A stretch of 64,000 nucleotides of DNA, taken from assembly GCA_965222015.1 (NCBI GenBank), contig CBDCTL010000017.1, positions 399,920 through 463,919 of the forward strand, written 5' to 3'. A program made the translations under genes and the position numbers. Each line of letters opens with the position of its first letter. Position 1 is the first letter of the stretch. A model generated the notes under the pieces. It was not told the DNA's origin. It saw only the letters and a program-made list of their open reading frames with translations, and did not search any database. Below are positions 1 through 8,128 of this stretch, piece by piece. The stretch comes from JANQPX01 sp965222015 (GTDB lineage: Bacteria > Pseudomonadota > Alphaproteobacteria > Geminicoccales > Geminicoccaceae).

Positions 1-761
1 GCCACGATCGCGACGAACAGGATGAGCGGCATCGGCAGGCCGTTTCTCTGCGATAGGAAGAGCAGCGTTGCGATTGCCAGCGTTCCGACGATGGTGATTG
101 GCAGAATGAGGAGCCGCAAGGCGGAGGCTTCGAGCCCCGCCCGGCGACGGGCAACCAGCGTCGAGGCTTGAAGGGCTGTGAAGATTGCCAGCCCGGCCAG
201 GACGAGACTCCAGGCAGGCGTACCGGAGATATAGGTGCCGGCAATCTTCTCGACGCCGGTGCCGAGGAGGTTATAGCGGCCGGTTCTGGGGAGCAGCAGA
301 AGCTGTACGCCGTTGAGCACGAGCCCGACGCCGAGGGTGACGACGAAGGATGGCACGCCGATGAGCGTTATCCAGCGTCCGGAGATGGCGCCGATAGCGA
401 CGCCGGTCATCACGCCAAGACTGATGGCGAGTGGAATCGGCAGGCCGATATCAACCACCAGCTTTGACATCAACACGCTGGCAACGCCGCTGGTTGCCGC
501 GACCGACAGATCGATCTCGCCAACCAGCAAGACGAAGACCAGGCCGACGGCGATGATCCCGGTGACCGTGCTCTGAATGAGGAGGTTGTTGATATTGCGG
601 CTGGTCAGAAAAACATCGCTCTGCGTTGCGAAGAACAGGATGAGCACCAGCAGGCCGAAGGCGACCGGCAACAGGCGCAGTTCATTGCCCAGCCGCTCAA
701 TGAAGGAGCGCTCGCTTGCCGTCGAAACCGGCTTGTCCAGCCTTTCGGCTACAGCATTCAT
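1..761 (-). CDS. ABC sugar transporter permease, RbsC/FrcC type (partial, C-terminus cut by window edge)
   Basis: Inner-membrane permease of a ribose/fructose-type (CUT2) importer. The start ATG is at 761 and the frame stays open to the window edge, giving about 253 residues of an expected 320-340. A short hydrophilic N-terminus is followed by repeated hydrophobic segments; the conserved stretch 'VGEIDLSVAATSG' matches the GIDLSVGS motif of BPD_transp_2 permeases. The start lies 15 bp after the stop of the upstream ATPase gene, so the two are clearly cotranscribed in the operon that begins near 5.06 kb. The substrate is probably a sugar or polyol, judged only from the dehydrogenases upstream. 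Confidence 0.85.
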   Translation of the reverse strand, partial: MNAVAERLDKPVSTASERSFIERLGNELRLLPVAFGLLVLILFFATQSDVFLTSRNINNLLIQSTVTGIIAVGLVFVLLVGEIDLSVAATSGVASVLMSKLVVDIGLPIPLAISLGVMTGVAIGAISGRWITLIGVPSFVVTLGVGLVLNGVQLLLLPRTGRYNLLGTGVEKIAGTYISGTPAWSLVLAGLAIFTALQASTLVARRRAGLEASALRLLILPITIVGTLAIATLLFLSQRNGLPMPLILFVAIV

Positions 762-776
762 CGAAACATCACGCCC

Positions 777-1565
777 TCAGCCGGCAAGATTAACGCCCTC
801 ATTGCCCCCCACCATCGCATTCACCACTTGCTCGCCACTCACCTCGCTCGATCGGTAGCTCGCGACATTGCGGCCGAGACGCAGAACCTCGATCCTGTCC
901 GTGACCTCCAGCACGAAACGGTGAATGTCATGGGAGATCACCAGCACCGCGAGGCCTTGGCTGGCAAGGTCGCGTATCAGCTTGCCGACTTCCTCCGCCG
1001 CCGAGTGACTGAGCGCCGCCGTCGGTTCGTCGAAGAGGACGACTTCGGGTTGCCAGAGAATGGCGCGGGCAATGGCGATATTCTGTCGTTGCCCGCCGGA
1101 CATGGCGCCGACATTGCGAGTAAGCGAGATGCCCTCGAGCCTGAGGCGACGCAGGACTTCCTTTGCCCGCACTTCACATTGCGCACGGGTGAGCCGAAAT
1201 CCCGTCCACCAAGGTCCCGTCAATTCGCGACCGAGAAACAGGTTCTGGACTGCATCCAGATTGTTGCAGAGCGCCAGATCCTGATAGACGGTTTGAATGC
1301 CGAGTTCGGTCGCTTCGGAAGGACTATCGAGATCAACCTCGTCGCCTCTGAACAGATAGTCGCCGCTATCCTTGCGCAGAACACCGGCCATGATCTTGAC
1401 CAATGTCGACTTGCCGGCGCCATTGTCGCCCACGAGCGCAACGACTTCGCCCGGTTGCAGATCCAACGACACATCATCAAGAGCCTGCACACCGCCGAAT
1501 GCCTTGCTGACACCGCGCATGCTCAAGATCGGCAGAGCAGTTGAGAGAGATGCCTCCCGCGACAT
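777..1565 (-). CDS. ABC sugar transporter ATP-binding protein (single-domain, FrcA-like)
   Basis: Cytoplasmic ATPase of the importer whose permease follows 15 bp downstream. It has 262 residues: Walker A GDNGAGKST at about 46-54, signature MSGGQRQ near 143-149, Walker B VVLFDEPTAAL, and an H-loop in ISHDIHR. RbsA, XylG and MglA have two ATPase domains (about 500 aa), whereas this protein has one, as in rhizobial FrcA. The chosen start gives about 12 residues before the conserved core; a later Met (residue 16, SMRGVSKAF) is also possible. It lies about 170 bp downstream of the binding-protein gene, with two hairpins in that gap. Confidence 0.88.
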   Translation of the reverse strand: MSREASLSTALPILSMRGVSKAFGGVQALDDVSLDLQPGEVVALVGDNGAGKSTLVKIMAGVLRKDSGDYLFRGDEVDLDSPSEATELGIQTVYQDLALCNNLDAVQNLFLGRELTGPWWTGFRLTRAQCEVRAKEVLRRLRLEGISLTRNVGAMSGGQRQNIAIARAILWQPEVVLFDEPTAALSHSAAEEVGKLIRDLASQGLAVLVISHDIHRFVLEVTDRIEVLRLGRNVASYRSSEVSGEQVVNAMVGGNEGVNLAG

Positions 1566-1596
1566 GGGCTCGCTATTCCAACTCGATCAAGAGCAT

Positions 1597-1620
1597 GGGC
1601 CACATCCTGCGATGTGGCCC
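1597..1620. promoter_or_regulatory. Hairpin between binding-protein and ATPase genes
   Basis: A perfect 10-bp inverted repeat (gggccacatc / gatgtggccc) with a 4-nt loop lies in the gap between the binding-protein gene and the ATPase gene. There is no T-tract on the minus strand, so it is more likely an mRNA-stability or partial-attenuation element, common behind binding-protein genes, than a full terminator. Confidence 0.5.
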
Positions 1621-1686
1621 CCTGGCTTCGCCAGTGGTGCGACCACAATGATGATTCCCTATGTGAAGATCATAACATGTTGATTC

Positions 1687-1705
1687 TGCGAAGCTAAGCT
1701 TCGCA
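1687..1705. promoter_or_regulatory. Second hairpin downstream of binding-protein gene
   Basis: A perfect 8-bp inverted repeat (tgcgaagc / gcttcgca) with a TAA loop begins 33 bp after the binding-protein stop. Together with the hairpin at 1597-1620 it would allow the abundant binding protein to be expressed above the ATPase and permease. No poly-T follows. Confidence 0.4.
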
Positions 1706-1737
1706 CCATATGGGAACCGAATGATGTGGTCATACCG

Positions 1738-2832
1738 CTAGAGTTTGTCCTTGCAGGTCTCGGTATCTTCTCCTCCCTGGCAGACCTCCTCCCAGGTGTA
1801 GATGCCGGCATCGACGACATCGCCGACATTGTCGATGGTGACGTTGTTGACCGGAAGGAAGGCTGCCGGAACATCCATGTGCTCGTTGTTGACCTCGCCG
1901 TTGATCCATTGTTCGGGGAGCGTTTCACCGTTCAAGATCGTCACGGCCGTGTCCGCAGCCGCCTCGGCCATGACGCGCAGATCCTTGAAGACCGTGTTGT
2001 CCTGCCAGCCCTGGACGATGAACTGCAGGGCCTCGATGGTTGCGTCCTGACCGCCGGTAACGACGATTTCGCCCTTGTTGTACCCTTGCGAAATCAACGC
2101 CGCGACTGAGCCGCCCGTGGTGCCGTCATTCATGCCGAGAAACATATCGACATCGCCGCCGGTACGCGTCAGGCAATCCTCGGCAAAGGCCTGGGCCTGC
2201 ACCGGGTCCCAATTCGGCGTGAACTGCTCGCAAACGACCTCGACTCGGCCGGCATCCATCAAAGGCTGCAAGAATTCATTCTGACCGATTTCGTATTGGA
2301 TCGTGCCGTATTCGCCCTGGTTGCCTTTGACCCGCGCGATCTTGACCACGTCCTTGTCCATGGCCTCGATCAGCGCTGCAGCGCGCTCACCCTGGGCTTG
2401 GCCCACGGCGAGAGCATTGAACAGGATATGCGCCTCGGCTTTGCCGCCGACCGCGTCATGCTCGTAGAGCAACATCGGAACGCCTGCATCCTCGGCGGCC
2501 TTGAGAGCGCCTGCGGCAAGATTGGCGTCCGACGAGGTGTAGACGATCAGATCAGCGTCTTGCGCCAGGGCGTCCTCGACCAGCCGTTGCTGACGATCCG
2601 GATCACCCTCACCGTTTTGCACGGTTACCTCGGCGTTTGGCATGCGCTCTTCCATCGCAGCGACGAAGAGTGGCGCGTCCCGCCGCTCGAAACGAATGGT
2701 CGTGCTGTTCGGCAGCATAAAGAACACCTTGGCGTCGCCGTCGGCGGCCTCCGCAGGCATGCCGGTTGACAGCGTCAATAAAGCCAGCGTCGAAACGGCC
2801 AAACCGTGAAGCTTCTTAAATTCTCGTTGCAT
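1738..2832 (-). CDS. Ribose/xylose-type sugar ABC transporter substrate-binding protein
   Basis: Periplasmic binding protein of 364 residues. The N-terminal signal peptide has a basic start, a hydrophobic core TLALLTLSTG and probable cleavage after MPAEA-A (about residue 30). The rest fits Peripla_BP_4 (RbsB/XylF/FrcB class): a DADLIVYTSSDANLAAG-like first domain and a C-terminal VVTGGQDATIEAL hinge region. It is preceded by a good ribosome-binding site (GGGAGG about 9 nt before ATG). Upstream, 73 bp away, is a Gfo/Idh/MocA dehydrogenase gene; downstream are its ATPase and permease. The ligand cannot be read from sequence; a sugar, inositol or a related polyol is inferred from the enzymes. 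Confidence 0.88.
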   Translation of the reverse strand: MQREFKKLHGLAVSTLALLTLSTGMPAEAADGDAKVFFMLPNSTTIRFERRDAPLFVAAMEERMPNAEVTVQNGEGDPDRQQRLVEDALAQDADLIVYTSSDANLAAGALKAAEDAGVPMLLYEHDAVGGKAEAHILFNALAVGQAQGERAAALIEAMDKDVVKIARVKGNQGEYGTIQYEIGQNEFLQPLMDAGRVEVVCEQFTPNWDPVQAQAFAEDCLTRTGGDVDMFLGMNDGTTGGSVAALISQGYNKGEIVVTGGQDATIEALQFIVQGWQDNTVFKDLRVMAEAAADTAVTILNGETLPEQWINGEVNNEHMDVPAAFLPVNNVTIDNVGDVVDAGIYTWEEVCQGGEDTETCKDKL

Positions 2833-2905
2833 CTTGTTCGTCCTCCCTGGTTGTCGCTTTCACATCTTTTCGAGCTCAAGCCACCGCGCCGCCTGAGCGC
2901 ACTAT

Positions 2906-4045
2906 TCATGATCCCACCGTCACCCAATCTCCCTGTCTCGCCGAGAGATGAATGGCGTCGACGGTCTCCTGGATGCGGCAGGCCTCACTGAAATCGGGAA
3001 AGCAGCTCATGTTGCCGCTGCAATAAGTATCCAGGAGTTCCGCGACCTCGATGACCTTCAGATCGTTGAAACCCAAATGGTGGCCGGGCGCAGGGCAGAA
3101 GGCTTCGTATGGCGGATGTGCCGGCCCCGATTCGATGCGGGTGAAACCCGCTTTGCTTTTCGACGAAGAGTTGCGGTACAGCAAAAGTTCGTTCATGCGC
3201 TCTTGCGAAAAGGCAATCGCCCCGTCTTTGCCGGTGATCTCGAAGGACAGATCCATGGTGCGGCCGGTGGCTGCCCAATTGGCCTCGATACTACCGATCG
3301 CGCCTTGCTCGAAGCGGAGGAGCGCATGGGCGTGATCATCGACCAGAACGGGCTTTCGCTCAGAGGCGCCAAGGGCGATCGGCCTGTCCTTGAAGATTGT
3401 CTCGACAGCCCCGCTGACGGATGTGATCGGCCCGACGAGGTAGCACGCGAGCGACAGGATATGACTGCCGATATCAGCCAGCGCGCCGCCGCCTTCGGGA
3501 TCGGTGCGAAACGAGTGCGGCGTGTCCGGGCTTGCCATGTAGTTCTCGGCGTGGCGTCCGCGAAAGCCGGTGATGTCGCCGATTTCGCCATCGCGGATCA
3601 GATCCCGCGCGAGCTTGATCATCGGGTTTCTGAGAAAATTGAACCCGACCAGCGTGAGCACGCCGGCCTCGTCCGCCGCCTTCAGCATGCGGTGCGCCGA
3701 GCGAGCCGTCGTCGAGAGCGGCTTTTCGCAATAGATCGCTTTTCCCTCGGCTGCTGCCGCCAGGACGATCGGTTCGTGCAGCTTGTTCGGCGCGGTGATC
3801 GCGACGATGTCGATCGCCGGATCGGTAACAAGGTCGGACCATCTGCCGGTCGAACGGCGAAAGCCCAAAGCTGCAGCGGATCTTTTCGCGGTCTCGACAT
3901 CAATATCCGCGAGCATGTCGAGTTCGACCTCGCATGGCAGATCGAAGAGCCCGCCGACGGATCGAAAGGCATTCGCATGGCACTTGCCCATGAAGCCCGC
4001 GCCGATCAAGCCGACGCTTACGTGATCGGCGCGCCGATCCGCCAC
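2906..4045 (-). CDS. Gfo/Idh/MocA family NAD(P)-dependent oxidoreductase
   Basis: Cytoplasmic dehydrogenase of 379 residues. An N-terminal Rossmann fold carries GLIGAGFMGKCHANAF (about 13-28). The EKP motif (YCEKPLSTTARSA, about 108-120) has the conserved lysine, and the C-terminal alpha/beta domain includes GGGALADIGSHILSLA with the expected DxxxH acid/base pair. These enzymes oxidise or reduce sugars and inositols. Its start codon overlaps the stop of the preceding iolG-like gene by one base (4045), so the two are translationally coupled. The exact substrate is unknown; the pairing with an IolG-like protein and a sugar transporter suggests polyol or sugar-acid catabolism. Confidence 0.85.
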   Translation of the reverse strand: MADRRADHVSVGLIGAGFMGKCHANAFRSVGGLFDLPCEVELDMLADIDVETAKRSAAALGFRRSTGRWSDLVTDPAIDIVAITAPNKLHEPIVLAAAAEGKAIYCEKPLSTTARSAHRMLKAADEAGVLTLVGFNFLRNPMIKLARDLIRDGEIGDITGFRGRHAENYMASPDTPHSFRTDPEGGGALADIGSHILSLACYLVGPITSVSGAVETIFKDRPIALGASERKPVLVDDHAHALLRFEQGAIGSIEANWAATGRTMDLSFEITGKDGAIAFSQERMNELLLYRNSSSKSKAGFTRIESGPAHPPYEAFCPAPGHHLGFNDLKVIEVAELLDTYCSGNMSCFPDFSEACRIQETVDAIHLSARQGDWVTVGS

Positions 4046-5061
4046 TAGGAGCGATCCTTGCCGTAGTCGACGCTGATCGGTCTGTTCTCCTTTCGAGACT
4101 GGATCGCCGCCTCGGCGAGAATGAGGGCGCGCCGGCCATCCTCGAACGAGACGCTTGGGGGGCGTTTCGCTTTCAGGCAGTCAAGGAAGTCATTGATCTC
4201 CGCTGCATAGGCGGCGCGGTATCGCTCGATGAAGAAGTAGAGCAAGGGATCGCGCTGAGCCGTGCGCCCTTTGCCGTAACGGGAGACTTCGGTTGGCCGG
4301 ACATTGTTCGAGCGCACCATACCAAGCGCGCCGAACGCTTCGACGCGTTGATCATAGCCATAGTTCGTGCGGCGTGAATTGTTGATATGGCAAAGCGTGC
4401 CCGAAGACGTCTGCATCGTGACCATCGCGGTATCGACATCGTTGAGCTCGGCGAAGACCGGGTCGACCCGGTTCGAAGCCATGGCGAAGACTTCGACCGG
4501 CTCTTCGCCGAGAACGAAACGCGCCATGTCGAAATCATGAATGGTGGTGTCACGAAACAGGCCGCCGCATGCTTCGAGAATGGGGCGGGGCGGTGGCGGT
4601 CCCGGGTCGCGACTGGTGATGATCAGCAGTTCCAGATCGCCGATCTCGCCATTGCGTACGGCGTCGTGCACGGCTCGATGGGACGGATCGAAACGGCGGT
4701 TGAAGCCCATCTGTAACGGCACGTCGAACTTGGCCAATTGTTCGCGGCATTCTTCGACCTTGTTCAAGTCGACATCGATGGGCTTTTCGCAAAGGATCGG
4801 TTTATTCGCTTTCGCCGAGCGCAGGATGAGATCAACATGGGTATCGGTGGGGGATGCGATCAGCACGGCGTCAACATCGTCAGCCGCCAACACCTGATCG
4901 ACATCATCGGCCACCTTGGCGCCGACGTCGGCTGCGGTCTGTTGGGCTCGCTCCGTGTCGACATCGTAGCACCAGCTCACGGACGCGGGCGTATCCGTGG
5001 TGATCAAGCCTGCATGCATGCGGCCGATCCGACCACTGCCCAGCACGCCGAAACGAACCAT
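4045..5061 (-). CDS. iolG: Inositol 2-dehydrogenase-like Gfo/Idh/MocA oxidoreductase
   Basis: 338-residue NAD-dependent dehydrogenase resembling myo-inositol 2-dehydrogenase, which oxidises myo-inositol to scyllo-inosose. Visible features: Rossmann motif GVLGSGRIGRMHAG at residues 5-18, the CEKPIDVD lysine motif near 94-101, GFNRRFDPSH, and TTIHDFDMARF, which supplies the DxxxH catalytic pair. It is the first gene of the operon that continues to the permease at the window edge. No other iol genes (iolB, C, D, E) are present, so the assignment to inositol itself is tentative. A second paralog lies at 7119-8111. Confidence 0.75.
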   Translation of the reverse strand: MVRFGVLGSGRIGRMHAGLITTDTPASVSWCYDVDTERAQQTAADVGAKVADDVDQVLAADDVDAVLIASPTDTHVDLILRSAKANKPILCEKPIDVDLNKVEECREQLAKFDVPLQMGFNRRFDPSHRAVHDAVRNGEIGDLELLIITSRDPGPPPPRPILEACGGLFRDTTIHDFDMARFVLGEEPVEVFAMASNRVDPVFAELNDVDTAMVTMQTSSGTLCHINNSRRTNYGYDQRVEAFGALGMVRSNNVRPTEVSRYGKGRTAQRDPLLYFFIERYRAAYAAEINDFLDCLKAKRPPSVSFEDGRRALILAEAAIQSRKENRPISVDYGKDRS

Positions 5062-5315
5062 GTTCCCTCCCCGATTATTCTCCGCCGCCGCCCTTGATAG
5101 GTCGCCACTTGCCGTGCACCGTGAGGTAGAGCTCGCCGTTTGTTAGGGGCTCCCTCAGGCCGACTTCGGCGCTTCTATCATTCCATTCACACCCATCGCT
5201 CGTTCGGCGGCAAGGAGAAGGGTGTCCATTTTGGAATTTTCGCTCTTGGGCTCCGCGATAACCCGTTGTAGTCTCTTGAAAAACGAGGCGATGCTTATCC
5301 GCCCGAGGGGGCAAC
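5062..5315. promoter_or_regulatory. Divergent intergenic region between iolG-like operon and SBP-type regulator
   Basis: 254 bp separate the minus-strand iolG-like operon from the plus-strand regulator gene, so both promoters must lie here. A TTGAAA element at 5275-5280 could be a -35 for the regulator, but no convincing spaced -10 was found. The minus-strand frame ending at 5075 encodes a peptide-like stretch (LYLTVHGKWRPIKGG) just ahead of iolG, which could be the tail of a lost upstream gene. That is a weak observation. Confidence 0.35.
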
Positions 5316-7088
5316 ATGCAAAGCTCGAAACAAGCCTTGGCAGGGACAAAGAAGAACCTGGAGGATGCGTTCCAGGAGTCTCCTCATCGATCGGCGATGT
5401 CCAGCCATGAGCTTGCCCGGTTCATAGAATTCGCGGCGCATCTGGAAGAGGAGACACAAGCCAGTCTGGCGTTGCGCGGCAACACGCGCGAGATGCGCAT
5501 CATGCTTCAGCTCATGCGAAGCCACCTTCGCGGTCAGCTGGAGACGCCATCCTCGTTGATCGCCGCTTCCGGGTTGCCGCGCGGCACGGCGCATCGGCTT
5601 ATCCTCGACATGTTGGAGCAGGGCCAGATCGTCAAAAGACCGCGGACGAAATCGGGTAAGACTTTCTCTCTTCATCCAAGTGAAAAGCTGGTCTGCAGCT
5701 GGATCGAATATGCCAGGCGGATGAAAGCGACGCTTGGCTCCCTGTTCGGCCTGGCCGACGGGTCCGAGTATTTCTTTGGTGCTTCCTATATGTCCGCCTC
5801 GATCATTCCGCCTCTGCCGATCATGAAAGAGCCGCTGCCTCTGAAAGGGGATCTGCGCATTCTCATGCACTCCGATCCGACTTTTCTCGCGATGCATACC
5901 CTAAAGCGACAGTTCGAGATGAATTTCGGCGTCGATGTCGATGGCCGCGCACTGACCATCGATCGGCTGCATCGGGAGATCCTGGACAACGCTGAGCGTT
6001 CCGCATCGCGTTATGATATCGTCACCTGCGATCTCTGCTGGATGACCGAGATGGCTGAAAGTGGTGCGATCGGCTCGCTCGACGAGCTGCTCGAACAAGA
6101 ACCGCTCGACATCATGGACTTCCATCCCGAAGCCGTTGCCGCCTCACGATACCGGAACATGCTTTACGGTGTGCCGGTTCAGACGACCCCGGAGCTTCTG
6201 ATCTATCGCACCGACATTTTTGCAAGGGAAGGCATCTCGCCGCCGCGCACCCTGGACGAGCTCGTTGGAGCAGCACGCCATTTGCACAAACCGATCGAGC
6301 AGATCAGCGGCCTTGCCTGGAACGGCGCGCGCGGGACACCGGTCGGTACGACCTTCATCATGGTCATGGCGGATTTCGGCCAGCCGGTCTTGAATCTGCC
6401 GCGAAGAGGGGATGGCTTCGCCAATGACGATCTCTCCAGCGATCGTTATCGGCCGATGCTGGATTCCGAGCAGGCGTTGCAGGCTGCCGAATTTCTACTG
6501 GAATGCCTCGACTACTCGCCGCCGAACGTTTTGCAGATGTCATGGTACGAGCGGGCCAAATGCTATGCCGACGGTCATGCCGCCATGGCCTATTGCTACA
6601 CGCAGATCATGCCGCTTTTCGAGCACCGACTGGATTCGCCGGCACATGGCAAAACAGGCTACCTGCCGCACCCGCCCGCCAGAGACCTGCCGTCGATCGC
6701 CCCCCTTGGCGGCTGGTCACTTTGCATGCCGTCCAATCTGGCGCCGGAAAGGCGACGTGCGACCATCAAGGCTATACGTACACTGACGTCCGCCGCCGCG
6801 ACCAAGCTCTATATGGAAAACGGCAGCGTTGTCAGCTCGCGTTTCAGTGTGTGCAACGATCCCCATGTAGCCGAGCTCGGACCCATGATTCCGATCGTCG
6901 ACAAGATGGCGCGCGACGGCGTCTTGCGGATGTGGCCGCGACCTGCCGTCGCCGAGCTGCCCGACATCGTCGCCATTCTCGGCGATGAAATTCACACCAT
7001 GCTTCAGCGCAGCAAGCGACCACGCACCGCACTTGCCGATGCCCAAAACCGTTGCGATCGCATGATGCGTGCCCATGGGCGTTACTGA
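5316..7088 (+). CDS. Transcriptional regulator: winged-helix domain fused to family-1 solute-binding domain
   Basis: 590 residues with no signal peptide or membrane segment, so cytoplasmic. Residues about 55-125 resemble a winged helix-turn-helix (TPSSLIAASGLPRGTAHR followed by LILDMLEQGQIVKR, then a wing ending FSLHPSEK). From about residue 180 to the end it is a family-1 extracellular solute-binding fold: WNGARGTPVGTTFIM, LGGWSLCMPSNLAPERR and FSVCNDPHVAELGPMIP all have clear counterparts in the secreted binding protein encoded at 13959-15308. The architecture parallels E. coli SgrR (winged helix plus SBP_bac_5), but with a different binding-protein family. It probably senses the imported ligand and controls flanking operons. 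It is convergent with the iolG-like gene at 7119. The start has a GGGGGC upstream; a later start at AMSSHEL is possible. Confidence 0.8.
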   Translation: MQSSKQALAGTKKNLEDAFQESPHRSAMSSHELARFIEFAAHLEEETQASLALRGNTREMRIMLQLMRSHLRGQLETPSSLIAASGLPRGTAHRLILDMLEQGQIVKRPRTKSGKTFSLHPSEKLVCSWIEYARRMKATLGSLFGLADGSEYFFGASYMSASIIPPLPIMKEPLPLKGDLRILMHSDPTFLAMHTLKRQFEMNFGVDVDGRALTIDRLHREILDNAERSASRYDIVTCDLCWMTEMAESGAIGSLDELLEQEPLDIMDFHPEAVAASRYRNMLYGVPVQTTPELLIYRTDIFAREGISPPRTLDELVGAARHLHKPIEQISGLAWNGARGTPVGTTFIMVMADFGQPVLNLPRRGDGFANDDLSSDRYRPMLDSEQALQAAEFLLECLDYSPPNVLQMSWYERAKCYADGHAAMAYCYTQIMPLFEHRLDSPAHGKTGYLPHPPARDLPSIAPLGGWSLCMPSNLAPERRRATIKAIRTLTSAAATKLYMENGSVVSSRFSVCNDPHVAELGPMIPIVDKMARDGVLRMWPRPAVAELPDIVAILGDEIHTMLQRSKRPRTALADAQNRCDRMMRAHGRY

Positions 7089-7101
7089 AGACGGAAGAGC
7101 G

Positions 7102-7136
7102 AAGGTCGTCGAGAGCCGCTAGGGAGCGACGGCCTT
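7102..7136. terminator. Bidirectional terminator-like hairpin between convergent genes
   Basis: The inverted repeat aaggtcgtcg / cgacggcctt (one G-U pair) with a 15-nt loop lies between the regulator stop (7088) and the iolG-like gene, whose stop at 7119 falls in the loop. It is followed by TTTCGTTC on the plus strand. The position between tail-to-tail genes supports a shared terminator. Confidence 0.5.
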
Positions 7137-8111
7137 TCGTTCACGTCGGGAACGCTCGCAGGCAAGAGCCAGCGCCAGAGCACGCTTGCCGTCTTCCTGG
7201 GTCACCGAGGGGGCTTGGTCCTTGGAGACAGCGTCGACAAAAGCATCCAGCATGAGCCGGAAGGAGTCGGCATAGCGCTCAAGGAAGAAATATTTGAGCC
7301 GGCCGCGCGCTGACGTGGTATCGGCATCGGCGCGCATGAGGCGCACTTCCGGCTGGTTCTCGGTCTGGATCATCCCTGCCGATCCAAACGCCTCGATGCG
7401 CTGGTCGAAACCGTAGACTGCGCGCCGGCTGTTGTTGATGTGGCAAAGCCGTCCACTCGGCGTGCGTAGGATGGTCATGGCGGTATCGACATCGCCGACG
7501 GCGCCGATCTCCGGCTCGACCAGACAGCTCGCCGTCGCATAGACGTCTTCCGGCTCCTCGCCGAGGATCCAGCGCGCGAGATCCAGATCGTGAATGGTGC
7601 TGTCGCAAAAATAGCCGCCCGATGATTTGACGTAGTCGATCGGCGGCGGCGCGGGGTCCCGGCTGGTGAGCAGCAACAGATGAAGGTCGCCGACCTCGCC
7701 GGCGGCGACGGCATCACGCAGCGCTCGCACGCTCGGATCGAAACGCCGGTTGAAGCCGAGCATGCAGGGTACGGGATGGGCGTCGAGGGTCGCCAGGCAC
7801 TGTTCGAGCCGCTGCTGGTCGAGCTCGAGCGGCTTTTCGCAAAGGATCGGTTTTCCCGCTTTCGCCGCGAGCCCGACATATTCGAGATGGGTATCGGTCG
7901 GGGTCGCGATGATCACCACGTCGACCTTAGCATCGCCGATCGCCTCCGCGGCGTCGCCTATTGCCCTACCACCGTAGCGTTCAGCAATCTTCTCCGCCGA
8001 GGCGACGTTCGGATTGACGGTCGAGATCAGGCAGGCCCCAGGATGGGCCGCGACGTTGGCGGCATGGATCTGGCCCATGCGGCCGCTTCCTAAAAGACAG
8101 ACTCCAATCAT
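7119..8111 (-). CDS. Inositol 2-dehydrogenase-like Gfo/Idh/MocA oxidoreductase (second paralog)
   Basis: 330 residues, a close paralog of the 4045-5061 product. It has a CLLGSGRMGQIHAANV Rossmann motif at residues 4-19, CEKPLELD, GFNRRFDPSVRAL, and DSTIHDLDLARW with the catalytic Asp/His pair. It probably oxidises an inositol or hexose derivative with NAD. It is the last gene of the minus-strand operon that starts with the SDR at 13.5 kb; the gap from the GMC oxidoreductase stop is 17 bp. Having two IolG-like enzymes in adjacent operons with separate transporters suggests different stereoisomers or sequential oxidations rather than redundancy. Confidence 0.8.
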   Translation of the reverse strand: MIGVCLLGSGRMGQIHAANVAAHPGACLISTVNPNVASAEKIAERYGGRAIGDAAEAIGDAKVDVVIIATPTDTHLEYVGLAAKAGKPILCEKPLELDQQRLEQCLATLDAHPVPCMLGFNRRFDPSVRALRDAVAAGEVGDLHLLLLTSRDPAPPPIDYVKSSGGYFCDSTIHDLDLARWILGEEPEDVYATASCLVEPEIGAVGDVDTAMTILRTPSGRLCHINNSRRAVYGFDQRIEAFGSAGMIQTENQPEVRLMRADADTTSARGRLKYFFLERYADSFRLMLDAFVDAVSKDQAPSVTQEDGKRALALALACERSRRERKAVAP

Positions 8112-8128
8112 CCGAGCGATCCTTTGTT

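Noticed and set aside
1687..1705. Interpretation of this hairpin as a full terminator
   Set aside because: No T-tract on the transcribed strand, and the ATPase and permease genes follow in the same operon.
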